From positions 248,001-312,000 of the forward strand of contig NZ_SJSY01000074.1 in the NCBI RefSeq assembly GCF_004352915.1: a stretch of 64,000 bases of DNA, given 5' to 3'. A model generated the notes under the pieces. It saw only the letters and a program-made list of their open reading frames with translations, had not been told where the DNA came from and ran no database searches. Source of the stretch: Flavobacterium zhairuonense (GTDB taxonomy: Bacteria > Bacteroidota > Bacteroidia > Flavobacteriales > Flavobacteriaceae). Shown here one piece after another: positions 34,665 to 42,913 of the stretch; position 1 is the stretch's first letter, and the number at the start of each line of letters is the position of its first letter. A program made the position numbers and the translations under genes.

Positions 34665-35378
34665 TTATTCTTCTTTCATCGTATGATAAACGTTCATAAC
34701 GTCATCATCTTCTTCGATTTTTTCGATCAATTTTTCAACGTCAGCGATTTGAGCTTCAGTTAATTCTTTTGTAATTTGCGGAATACGCTCAAAACCAGAA
34801 GAAAGGATTTCAAGACCTCTGTTTTCTAATTCTTTTTGCAAAGCACCAAAACTTCCAAAAGGAGCATAGATTAAGATTCCGTCTTCGTCTTCAAAAACTT
34901 CCTCAGCACCAAAATCGATTAATTCTAATTCTAATTCTTCAGCATCTAGGCCATTATTGGCAATTCTAAAGTTACAAGTATGGTCAAACATAAATTCAAC
35001 AGAACCTTGAGTTCCCATAGTTCCGTTGCATTTGTTGAAATAACTGCGGATGTTTGCAACAGTTCTGTTGTTGTTGTCAGAAGCAGTTTCAATCAAGATT
35101 GCGATTCCGTGAGGCGCATATCCTTCAAACAAAATCTCTTTATAGTTGGCAGTATCTTTATTGCTTGCATTTTTGATCGCGCGCTCCACATTGTCTTTAG
35201 GCATGTTGGCCGCTTTCGCATTTTGTATTACAGCTCTTAATCTAGAATTGGCGTCTGGGTTTGGTCCGCCTTCTTTAACAGCCATAACGATATCTTTACC
35301 AATTCTGGTAAATGTTTTGGCCATTGCTGACCAACGTTTCATTTTTCTTCCTTTTCTAAATTCGAACGCTCTTCCCAT
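34665..35378 (-). CDS. yebC: YebC/PmpR-family regulatory protein
   Basis: A 237-residue member of the YebC/TACO1 family. The N-terminal motif MGRAFEFRKGRKMKRW is followed by RIGKDIVMAVKEGGPNP and NAKAANMPKDNVERAIKNAS. FEGYAPHGIAILIE and RSYFNKCNGTMGTQGSVEFMF are also diagnostic. Members act in transcription control, and recent work ties them to relief of ribosome stalling. It is monocistronic with a -7 element at 35402-35409. Confidence 0.95.
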   Translation of the reverse strand: MGRAFEFRKGRKMKRWSAMAKTFTRIGKDIVMAVKEGGPNPDANSRLRAVIQNAKAANMPKDNVERAIKNASNKDTANYKEILFEGYAPHGIAILIETASDNNNRTVANIRSYFNKCNGTMGTQGSVEFMFDHTCNFRIANNGLDAEELELELIDFGAEEVFEDEDGILIYAPFGSFGALQKELENRGLEILSSGFERIPQITKELTEAQIADVEKLIEKIEEDDDVMNVYHTMKEE

Positions 35379-35401
35379 TTCTAATTTTTAGTTTTGTGAT
35401 G

Positions 35402-35409
35402 CAAAAATA
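35402..35409 (-). promoter_or_regulatory. -7 promoter element of yebC
   Basis: On the minus strand this reads TATTTTTG, 23 bp before the start. Confidence 0.55.
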
Positions 35410-35497
35410 CGGTTATTCCTTATTTTTCCAAAAACAAAATTATTCTTTTTTTGTATTGTTTTAAGCTTCAAGTTTCAAGTTGAATGGCTTACGTTGA

Positions 35498-35618
35498 TTT
35501 AACCGCAAAGCATGCTAAGTTTTTTATCTAAGGTTGTGTTTATAAACGCAAAGTTCGCAAAGCTTTGTGTAAAACCTTAGCGAACTTTGCGTAAACCTTA
35601 GCGTGCTTTGCGGTTAAA
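35498..35618. repeat. Nested palindromic repeat between yebC and the S41 protease gene
   Basis: Outer arms 35498-35519 and 35597-35618 are 22 bp with one mismatch. Inner arms 35546-35557 and 35581-35592 are 12 bp perfect. The sequence plays on CGCAAAGTTCGCAAAG and CTTAGCG and is flanked by short TTCAAGTTTCAAG-type repeats. It is non-coding and probably a dispersed element. Confidence 0.9.
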
Positions 35619-35656
35619 CTTCAAACCTGAAACCTGAACCAAATAAAACAAAATTC

Positions 35657-37687
35657 CTATTTTGAACCATTAAATTCATTGATGACATTTACAGCTTCAT
35701 TCAAATAAGGATTTGTTTTTAAATTTTCAAGCTGATATTGGTTTGCTGTTTTATCATTTGGGTAAACCCCGAGCAAAAATTGATTTACAGTTGAGTTGTA
35801 AACATCTAGCGGATTATTTTCGTCATTAAAAGTATTGATTTCTTTCCAAAGCGAATTAACAAGTTTTTTTTGTTTGAAAACTGCGTCCAAAGTCATTGGA
35901 AGTTCTGCTTTTGGCGTATTTACAATTTGGTCAATCTTTAGATTTATTTTTTTAATGTCGTTAAAATAGTAGTTGTCTGCCATCCTTGTTGTAGAGTTTT
36001 TAGCCAGTTTGTCGATCAAAGTTCTTTTTGCATAAAGTCTGTATTTCAAAAAAGATTGAATACTATCGTTTTTGATTGCAGTGGGGAAATCACTTTCTTT
36101 TTGATAAACATCTTCATAAAATTCAGGTAAAATAACATCTGGCTTAACGCCGATATATTGATGACTTTTTCCCGTAATGCGATAAAATTTATTGATTGTG
36201 ATTTTTAAAAAATCAGTATTTTTTTCCTCGTCAAGCGGAAGAATGGTCTGCATAGTTGCTTTTCCGAGTGTATTGCTGCCAATCAAAAGCGCACGGTTGT
36301 AATCTTGTAAAATAGAAGCAAAAAATTCACTTGCCGATGCTGTATTACTGTTTACCAAAACCACAATTGGGCCTTTGTAAATCAGTCCGCGATAAGGATC
36401 ATTTATTATAGATTTCTCTTTCTTATTATCAATCACTATCGAAATCGGGCCATAATCAATAAACATTCCTGCAAGTTTGATAGCTTCTTCCATAGAACCA
36501 CCGCCATTATCAATCAAATCAATTACGAGGCCTTTTATTTCATCTCTTTCGAGTTTCATTACTTCGCGTGCCACATCATCGGCGCAACCTTTTCGATTGT
36601 TTTCGTCTAAATCAGCATAAAAACTCGGAATTTTGATGTAACCAATTTTACTATCTTTTCCAATAATAAAACTGTAAACCGAATTGTCTTCATCTTTCAT
36701 CACTTGTTTTTCAATGTAAACATCAAAGCTTTTTCCAGAGTTTCTTTTCAGCGTAAGCGTAATACTTTTATTGGATTCTGATAAAATCATGTTTGAAATC
36801 AATTCCAATGAAGCACAGGAGACCTTTAAAGTCTCCTTTTGATTTGAAATAGAAATAATTTGATCACCCTTTTTAATCAGTCCTGTTTGGTATGCAGGGC
36901 CATTTGGGTCGACTTCAGCGATAATTATTTCATTTTTTTCATTCAAATTTACGCTCATTCCAAGCGAAAGGTGTTCTTTAGACAAAGATGCAACAAAGCT
37001 CGTCTTAGAATCGTCACTGAAATAAGCAGTATGTGGATCAAAATAAGTACAGAAATAATTATATAGATTTTCCTCCTGCTTGTTGTTGTTTTCTAAGAGA
37101 GTGCTTATTCTGCAAATTTCATTCGATAAAATCATTTGTTTAGAAGCGGCTTCAATTGATTTGAAGTTTGCTTTTATCGAATCCAGATTTTCACTGGTTT
37201 CAGCGATTTCGTCTAAAATCTGATAGCGCAGTTTTTTTTGCCAAACCTTTTCTAAATCTTCTTTTTTCAGATAAAAAGGAAAAGCTTTTTTATAAAATCG
37301 GATGGTGTCTTTAATAGAATAATCAATATTTGCGTTCTGAATTTTTTCTAAAACAGCTTTTGTTCTCAAAAGGCCTGCTCGATATTTTGAAGTAATATCA
37401 TTTAGAAAACTGCAGTCGTTGTTCAAAATTAAATCGTCTAGATTTGAACGGTATTTTTTTGACATTTCATCGTATTCACTTTTAAAAAAAATGTTTCGCG
37501 ATGGATCCAGTTCGTTGATCAGATTATCAAAAACAAAAACAGACAGGCTATCATCAACCGGTTTTGGCCGAATATGCTCTTTTTGAATAAGTGCATTGAT
37601 TTTATTTAAGATCTGACATGTATGGTCGCTATTTTGACTAAATAGTGTAGTTGAAGTCAGCAGAAATATTATTACTAAGTTTTTCAT
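35657..37687 (-). CDS. S41-family carboxy-terminal processing protease (Prc-like)
   Basis: A periplasmic protease that degrades or trims proteins from the C-terminus. A signal peptide (MKNLVIIFLLTSTTLFSQ) leads into an N-terminal helical domain. A PDZ domain (about 235-315: LGMSVNLNEKNEIIIAEVDP, GDQIISI) precedes the S41 catalytic domain. Key residues are Ser in NSNTASASEFFASIL and Lys in SNTLGKATMQ; GLVIDLIDNGGGSMEEA is also typical. The C-terminal region of about 150 residues matches bacterial Prc. I use the inner ATG (37687), because the longer start adds five residues before the signal peptide. Confidence 0.92.
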   Translation of the reverse strand: MKNLVIIFLLTSTTLFSQNSDHTCQILNKINALIQKEHIRPKPVDDSLSVFVFDNLINELDPSRNIFFKSEYDEMSKKYRSNLDDLILNNDCSFLNDITSKYRAGLLRTKAVLEKIQNANIDYSIKDTIRFYKKAFPFYLKKEDLEKVWQKKLRYQILDEIAETSENLDSIKANFKSIEAASKQMILSNEICRISTLLENNNKQEENLYNYFCTYFDPHTAYFSDDSKTSFVASLSKEHLSLGMSVNLNEKNEIIIAEVDPNGPAYQTGLIKKGDQIISISNQKETLKVSCASLELISNMILSESNKSITLTLKRNSGKSFDVYIEKQVMKDEDNSVYSFIIGKDSKIGYIKIPSFYADLDENNRKGCADDVAREVMKLERDEIKGLVIDLIDNGGGSMEEAIKLAGMFIDYGPISIVIDNKKEKSIINDPYRGLIYKGPIVVLVNSNTASASEFFASILQDYNRALLIGSNTLGKATMQTILPLDEEKNTDFLKITINKFYRITGKSHQYIGVKPDVILPEFYEDVYQKESDFPTAIKNDSIQSFLKYRLYAKRTLIDKLAKNSTTRMADNYYFNDIKKINLKIDQIVNTPKAELPMTLDAVFKQKKLVNSLWKEINTFNDENNPLDVYNSTVNQFLLGVYPNDKTANQYQLENLKTNPYLNEAVNVINEFNGSK

Positions 37688-37867
37688 AAATCTGTAAATC
37701 ATCGGTTACACTAAAATTACGGTATTTTTTTTAGAAAAGACAGTAATTTCCGAAGAATATCGACAAGTAAAAGATTTTATCTGTGAATGACATTAAATAA
37801 AAAAAAACGGTAATAAAAATCAGCAAAAACTTTAAAACTGAATATTAAAATTTCCGAATTGGCATAA

Positions 37868-37907
37868 AAAAATGCATTGCAACTTTATAAAATTGCAATG
37901 CATTTTT
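37868..37907 (-). terminator. Terminator of gcvT
   Basis: A perfect 15-bp stem (37868-37882 with 37893-37907) with an A-run at its 5' side that gives a U-tail on the minus strand. Confidence 0.8.
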
Positions 37908-37919
37908 GGAATTTTCTTT

Positions 37920-37969
37920 AAGTCAAAAGTCAAAAATTTTATATTTCACAACTTTATGACTTTTGACTT
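37920..37969. repeat. Inverted pair of AAGTCAA heptamer repeats
   Basis: AAGTCAAAAGTCA (37920-37932) and its exact complement at 37957-37969 form a 13-bp hairpin. The unit is the same heptamer as the tandem array at 17850-17891. Confidence 0.85.
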
Positions 37970-37992
37970 TCGACTTTAGGACTTACTAGAAA

Positions 37993-39075
37993 TTATTTCT
38001 TGTAAAACGGTAATTTTACCACTTTAGCAGGAACGTCATTTTTTCTGATTCTGATAAAAATATCGCTGTCAACAGCACTGTTTGCAGTTGTCACATATCC
38101 TAAACCAATACCTTTGTTCATAGAAGGCGACATTGTTCCCGAAGTTACAATTCCGATTACCGCTCCAGAACCGTCAACAATTTCGTAATCGTGTCTTGGC
38201 ACAGCGCGCTCTTGCATTTCAAAAGCAATTAATTTTCTTGTAACACCAGCTTCTTTTTGTTTTTTAAGCGCTTCAGAATTAGTGAAATCTTTTGTAAATT
38301 TCGTAATCCATCCTAAACCAGCTTCAAGTGGAGAAGTAGTATCGTTAATGTCATTTCCATAAAGACAGAATCCCATTTCAAGACGCAAAGTATCACGTGC
38401 TGCAAGTCCGATTGGCTTAATCCCAAAAGATGCTCCAGCTTCGAAAACTTTGTTCCAAATTGCTTCAGCATCAGCATTTTTGCAGTAAATTTCAAATCCA
38501 CCAGAACCAGTATACCCAGTTGCAGAGATAATTACATCATTGAAACCAGCAAAATCACCAACCTCAAAATGATAATAAACAATAGCAGACAAATCAACAG
38601 AAGTTAAAGACTGCATTGCTTCAACCGCTTTTGGTCCCTGAATGGCTAATAATGAATAATCATCAGAAAGGTTTTTCATTTCAACACCCAAATCATTGTG
38701 AGAAGAAATCCAGTTCCAGTCTTTTTCAATATTCGAAGCATTTACAACTAGTAAATACTCTTCCTCTTTCATTTTATAAATAATCAAATCGTCAACAATT
38801 CCGCCTTCATTGTTTGGAAGACAAGAATATTGTGCTCTTCCAATTGTCAACGTCGATGCATCATTTGAAGTCACTTTTTGAATCAAAGCCAAAGCATTTG
38901 GGCCTGTCAACAAAAATTCACCCATATGCGAAACGTCAAAAACGCCCACACCATTACGAACCGTTTCATGTTCAGCATTAACTCCTTCATAAGTAATAGG
39001 CATGTTGTAACCAGCAAAAGGAAGGATTTTTGCTCCTAAACCTTCATGTATGTGCGTAAGCGCTGTATTTTTCAT
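37993..39075 (-). CDS. gcvT: Aminomethyltransferase (glycine cleavage T protein)
   Basis: GcvT transfers the methylene group of aminomethyl-lipoyl H protein to tetrahydrofolate. The 360 residues match the family: GVFDVSHMGEFLLTGPNAL near the N-terminus with the conserved Asp, GYTGSGGFEIYC in the middle, and the barrel domain with GYVTTA. No gcvH or gcvP is next to it. A -7 element (TAGATTTG on the minus strand) lies at 39101-39108. Confidence 0.96.
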   Translation of the reverse strand: MKNTALTHIHEGLGAKILPFAGYNMPITYEGVNAEHETVRNGVGVFDVSHMGEFLLTGPNALALIQKVTSNDASTLTIGRAQYSCLPNNEGGIVDDLIIYKMKEEEYLLVVNASNIEKDWNWISSHNDLGVEMKNLSDDYSLLAIQGPKAVEAMQSLTSVDLSAIVYYHFEVGDFAGFNDVIISATGYTGSGGFEIYCKNADAEAIWNKVFEAGASFGIKPIGLAARDTLRLEMGFCLYGNDINDTTSPLEAGLGWITKFTKDFTNSEALKKQKEAGVTRKLIAFEMQERAVPRHDYEIVDGSGAVIGIVTSGTMSPSMNKGIGLGYVTTANSAVDSDIFIRIRKNDVPAKVVKLPFYKK

Positions 39076-39100
39076 TGTGTAGTTTTATAAAATTGTTTTG

Positions 39101-39108
39101 CAAATCTA
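39101..39108 (-). promoter_or_regulatory. -7 promoter element of gcvT
   Basis: On the minus strand this reads TAGATTTG, 25 bp before the gcvT start. Confidence 0.55.
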
Positions 39109-39187
39109 TTCAAAAAATATCGATTTCGAATACCTTAAATTATAAATTTCGCAATAATTAGGAGCTATTTCCTGCTATCCGCTATAT

Positions 39188-39216
39188 CTTTTTGTTTTTA
39201 AAGAAAAAACAAAAAG
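39188..39216. repeat. Hairpin element between gcvT and nnrD
   Basis: CTTTTTGTTTTT (39188-39199) pairs with AAAAACAAAAAG (39205-39216), inside a longer non-coding stretch with CCTGCTATCCGCTATAT and GCCGCTACTATCAGGGCT on the two sides. It looks like a dispersed intergenic repeat. Confidence 0.7.
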
Positions 39217-39309
39217 GATGCCGCTACTATCAGGGCTAAGTGTTACAGTTTCAAAAGAGGAATTATCATTTCAATTTTTTGTGTAATTTTAGTATATAAA
39301 AGTATTCAA

Positions 39310-40158
39310 ATGAAATCTACGTATTTAATTACAAAAGAAGAAATTCTAAAAATATACAAACCTGTAGATTCCAAAGCACACAAAGGAACACAAGGTCACG
39401 CTGTAATTATTGCCGGAAGTTACGGGAAAGTTGGAGCGGCTGTTTTAGCTTCAAAATCCTGCCTAAAATCAGGTTGCGGACTCGTTACGACTTTTATACC
39501 CAAATGCGGTTATCAAATCCTTCAAATTTCCATTCCCGAAGTGATGACTGTAACCGATGAAAATACAAACTTCATTACTACGATTCATTTACCGTTCATG
39601 CCACAGGCTATCGGAATTGGTCCAGGAATAGGAAAGGAGCTCGGAACACAAAAAGCCTTATTTGAGTTTTTAAGAATAAGCAAAGTGCCTTTAGTGCTTG
39701 ATGCAGATGCTTTAAACATTATTTCTGAAAATTTATCTTGGTTAGAATTAGTTCCAGAAGACACCATCTTGACACCTCATCCTAAAGAATTGGAGCGTTT
39801 GATAGGCAAATGGAATTCTGAATCAGAGAAATTCCAAAAAACAGTTGCTTTTTCAGAAAAATACAAAGTCATTGTAGTCATGAAAGGCGCACCTACTTAC
39901 ATCATAAACAGAACTTCGGTATACGAAAATACAACAGGAAATGCAGCTCTAGCAACTGCCGGTAGTGGAGATGCTTTAACCGGAATCCTAACAAGCCTCT
40001 TGGCACAAGGTTACGAACCCAAATACGCTTCAAAACTTGGGGTTTATCTTCATGGATTAACAGCTGATTTAGCTTTACCAAAAACAGGTTGTGAATCTTT
40101 TACAGCTTCTACAATTATTAAATATCTTGGGAAAGCTTTCTTGGAATTAGATAATTAG
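39310..40158 (+). CDS. nnrD: ADP/ATP-dependent NAD(P)H-hydrate dehydratase
   Basis: NnrD repairs damaged, hydrated NAD(P)H. The 282 residues form only the C-terminal (dehydratase) half of the YjeF fusion seen in E. coli. Motifs are KGTQGHAVIIAGSYGKVGAAVLA, GIGPGIG, PLVLDADALN, LTPHPKELERL and TAGSGDALTGILTSLLAQGY. The epimerase domain is absent, so NnrE must be encoded elsewhere. Confidence 0.94.
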   Translation: MKSTYLITKEEILKIYKPVDSKAHKGTQGHAVIIAGSYGKVGAAVLASKSCLKSGCGLVTTFIPKCGYQILQISIPEVMTVTDENTNFITTIHLPFMPQAIGIGPGIGKELGTQKALFEFLRISKVPLVLDADALNIISENLSWLELVPEDTILTPHPKELERLIGKWNSESEKFQKTVAFSEKYKVIVVMKGAPTYIINRTSVYENTTGNAALATAGSGDALTGILTSLLAQGYEPKYASKLGVYLHGLTADLALPKTGCESFTASTIIKYLGKAFLELDN

Positions 40159-40327
40159 AAAATGTGTCAATTAGATAATTCTTTAAAAAGATTATCTTCT
40201 TAAACAATTTTAGAAGAAAATCTAAAATCTACACTCTGAAATCTAAAATCAAAAATTGTAAGTTTGTAATATCAAAGATTAGAAACTTAGAATCTCAGTT
40301 TCTTAGCATCTTAGAATCTTAAAAAAA

Positions 40328-41110
40328 ATGATAAACAACTTCGATCTCAGAACGGTAAACGTCATGCGTTATATAACGCCACTGCGCGAAGGCGGTTCTT
40401 TACCCGCTTTGGCAGAAGCCGATGACGACTTTAAATACGTATTAAAATTCAGAGGTGCCGGACACGGCGTAAAAGCTCTTATTGCCGAATTAGTTGGCGG
40501 ACAAATAGCAAAAGCTTTAAAACTGCAATTACCAGAATTAGTTTTCGCGAATCTCGACGAAGCTTTTGGAAGAACCGAAGCTGATGAGGAAATTCAGGAT
40601 TTGCTTCAAGGAAGTCAGGGATTGAATCTAGCGCTTCATTTTTTATCAGGAGCGATTACGTTTGATCCTGCTGTAACTACTGTTGACGCAAAATTAGCTT
40701 CGCAGATTGTTTGGCTGGACGCTTATATTACAAATGTCGATAGAACTTTCAAAAATACCAATATGCTGATTTGGCATAAAGAATTATGGCTGATCGATCA
40801 TGGCGCATGTTTGTATTTTCATCATTCCTGGAACAATTGGGAACAGCATGCCAAAAGTCCGTTTGCGTTGATAAAAGATCACGTTTTATTGCCACAAGCT
40901 TCACTTTTAAAAGAAGTTGATGCCGAATTTAAAGCGCTTTTAACGCCGGAAATTTTAGAAGAAATTGTAAATACAATTCCGTTAGATTGGTTGCAATGGG
41001 AAGACGCAGATGAAACGCCAGAGAATTTACGAAACGTTTATTTGCAGTTTTTAAAAACAAGATTAGAGAATTCAGAAATATTTGTAAATCAGGCTCAAAA
41101 TGCAAGATAA
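40328..41110 (+). CDS. HipA-like kinase-fold protein
   Basis: A 260-residue protein with the core of the HipA/PI4K-like kinase fold and no N-terminal HipA domain. Visible residues are K40 in YVLKF (nucleotide-binding lysine), D138 in NVDR (catalytic loop), N143, and D157 in LIDHGA (metal-binding, DFG-like). It overlaps the next gene by 11 bp, so the two are translationally coupled. Short HipA-like proteins of this sort pair with DUF3037 proteins in many genomes. The substrate is unknown; it need not be a persistence toxin, as no HipB-type repressor is present. Confidence 0.8.
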   Translation: MINNFDLRTVNVMRYITPLREGGSLPALAEADDDFKYVLKFRGAGHGVKALIAELVGGQIAKALKLQLPELVFANLDEAFGRTEADEEIQDLLQGSQGLNLALHFLSGAITFDPAVTTVDAKLASQIVWLDAYITNVDRTFKNTNMLIWHKELWLIDHGACLYFHHSWNNWEQHAKSPFALIKDHVLLPQASLLKEVDAEFKALLTPEILEEIVNTIPLDWLQWEDADETPENLRNVYLQFLKTRLENSEIFVNQAQNAR

Positions 41111-41483
41111 CCATTTATACGAATATGCTGTGATTCGTGTTGTGCCAAGGGTAGAGCGCGAAGAATTCCTGAATATCGGAATCATTTTGTTTTGCAAAAG
41201 AGCCAAATTTATAAAAGTGCTTTTTCATTTAAATAAAGAGCGAATCCAAGCTCTTTCTGCCGATTTTGATATCGAACAATTAGAATGCAATTTGACTTCA
41301 TTACAAAAAATTGCAAACGGAGCCAAAGACGGTGGGCCAATTGCTGAATTTGAGATTCCAGAGCGTTTTCGTTGGTTGACAGCAATTAGAAGTTCGGCCA
41401 TTCAAACCTCAAGACCTCATCCGGGTTTGTGTCAGGATTTGGAGAAAACGATTCAGCGTTTGTTTCAGGAACTCGTACTTTAA
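41100..41483 (+). CDS. DUF3037 domain protein
   Basis: A 127-residue protein beginning MQDNHLYEYAVIRVVPRVER, with EEFLNIGIILFCK, the DUF3037 signature, and a C-terminal half containing FRWLTAIRSSAIQTSRPHPGL. The function is unknown. The overlap with the HipA-like kinase gene makes a complex or a kinase-substrate relation likely, but that is inference. Confidence 0.85.
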   Translation: MQDNHLYEYAVIRVVPRVEREEFLNIGIILFCKRAKFIKVLFHLNKERIQALSADFDIEQLECNLTSLQKIANGAKDGGPIAEFEIPERFRWLTAIRSSAIQTSRPHPGLCQDLEKTIQRLFQELVL

Positions 41484-41527
41484 CCATATAAGTCATATAA
41501 GATGATTTAAGGTTTGGCTTAAAAAAA

Positions 41528-41598
41528 AATCTCGCAAAGTCGCAGAATCGAAAGTTTTCTTCTTATATTTCTTTGCAATTCTGCGACTTTGCGAGATT
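41528..41598. repeat. 21-bp perfect inverted repeat after the DUF3037 gene
   Basis: Arms 41528-41548 and 41578-41598 are perfect complements (AATCTCGCAAAGTCGCAGAAT). It could end transcripts from both sides. The sequence is of the same style as the palindrome at 35498-35618. Confidence 0.9.
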
Positions 41599-41643
41599 AA
41601 AAAAGCTTAGTGTCTTTGTGCCTTCGTGGCAAAAAAACTTAGA

Positions 41644-42192
41644 TTAAAGATCCAATATTCCAGCTAAGCATTCATTAGAAAAATGAAGCGCGATATTTTC
41701 TTTTTTTTGATTTTCAATGATTAATAAATCATAAGGTTTTAGATCATATGACTTCTCATTAATTTTAATAACTGTTGTATCTAAAGAAAATAGAATTATT
41801 ATTTGAGCATTATAATACTGCTCATTTTTACTTATTATCAGTTTGTGATGACTTATTTTTTCAGAAATCATCCAATTGAAATCAGAACCTTTTGTATAAG
41901 AAGTTATGTTATCATCTGAATTAAATTCCATGATTTCATATTTCTCATACGTTCTTTTTTCTTTGTTTATCTCGATATCTAAGCTATTATCAAGCATAAC
42001 CAAGTATCGGTAATAGCCTTTAAATTTTGTAAACTCTGAAGGTACTTCCTCTATTGTGGCACTGCTTATTCTGAATACAAAATCTCTATCGGCATAGTTT
42101 GCTGTTTTTGGATGTATTATATATTCATACGTTAATCCGCCACTCCAAACAGAGGCTTTGCTATTTTCTTTAGGTAAAAGATGTATGTTCAT
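41644..42192 (-). CDS. HutD-family protein
   Basis: A 182-residue bicupin-like protein. SVWSGGLTYEYIIHP and DFVFRISSATIEEVPSEFTKFKGYYRYLVML match HutD. HutD proteins are linked to histidine use, where a regulatory or protective role has been proposed. A histidine ammonia-lyase gene lies in this window at 58502, not adjacent. The next gene on this strand upstream is a GNAT acetyltransferase, 16 bp away, so the two may be one transcript. Confidence 0.8.
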   Translation of the reverse strand: MNIHLLPKENSKASVWSGGLTYEYIIHPKTANYADRDFVFRISSATIEEVPSEFTKFKGYYRYLVMLDNSLDIEINKEKRTYEKYEIMEFNSDDNITSYTKGSDFNWMISEKISHHKLIISKNEQYYNAQIIILFSLDTTVIKINEKSYDLKPYDLLIIENQKKENIALHFSNECLAGILDL

Positions 42193-42208
42193 TTTGTTTT
42201 CTAAATTC

Positions 42209-42715
42209 TCAAAGCTGTTTCTCTAGGAAAATAAACTCCAAAGGTTCTTCAGAAACCGTAACATGAATTTCGCTTTCAGGAAAAGCTTCTCGTTCGCCTG
42301 TATCCACATAACCGTGGCGTTTATACCAAGCAATAAGTTCTTCGCGAACTGAAATAACCGTCATAATAATGCTCGATAATCCTAAAGATTTAGCATGATT
42401 TTCGGCTTCAGCCAAAAGCTTTTTCCCGATGCCGCTGTTTTGAAGTTCTGGCGAAACCGTCAACATTCCCAAATACAATTGATTTCCTTTTTCAACCAAT
42501 AAAACCGAACCAATAATCTTTTCATTTTCAGTGAATTTCAGAATCGTATTTTTTGAATCTTCGAAAATGGCTGTCATTTCCTGTTCGTCGGTTCTTTTTC
42601 CTTCCAGTAAATGGGCTTCAGTTGTCCAGCCTTTTTTGGAAGTTTCACCTCTGTAAGCTGAATTTATTAAGGTTGTTAATGCAGGAATGTCTCCCAGTGT
42701 TGATTTTGTAATCAT
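42209..42715 (-). CDS. GNAT-family N-acetyltransferase
   Basis: A 168-residue acetyltransferase. The acetyl-CoA site is LGMLTVSPELQNSGIGKKLLAEAENHA. YKRHGYVDTGEREAFPES near the C-terminus is the usual last strand and tyrosine region. The substrate is unknown. It probably shares a transcript with the HutD-like gene. Confidence 0.9.
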   Translation of the reverse strand: MITKSTLGDIPALTTLINSAYRGETSKKGWTTEAHLLEGKRTDEQEMTAIFEDSKNTILKFTENEKIIGSVLLVEKGNQLYLGMLTVSPELQNSGIGKKLLAEAENHAKSLGLSSIIMTVISVREELIAWYKRHGYVDTGEREAFPESEIHVTVSEEPLEFIFLEKQL

Positions 42716-42750
42716 TATAATGCTGATGTAATGGTATAATTTAAAAAATG

Positions 42751-42879
42751 AATTGCCTCCAGTTTTAGCTGGAGGGACAAAGTTAGACTAGAAAATGGCT
42801 TTAGCCTAATTTTTTACGCTTTTGGCTAAAGCCGATTTATGCTTAAAAACAAAACCTCCAGCTAAAGCTGGAGGCAATT
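42751..42879. repeat. Palindromic element, copy A (beside the S10 peptidase gene)
   Basis: Outer arms 42751-42775 and 42855-42879 are 25 bp with one mismatch (AATTGCCTCCAG). The inner hairpin GGCTTTAGCC (42797-42806) / GGCTAAAGCC (42824-42833) repeats the theme. A second copy in the same orientation lies at 44604-44731, on the other side of the peptidase gene. Confidence 0.9.
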
Positions 42880-42913
42880 GACTTTTTATTTGTTAGTAGC
42901 AAAGAAACCAGAT

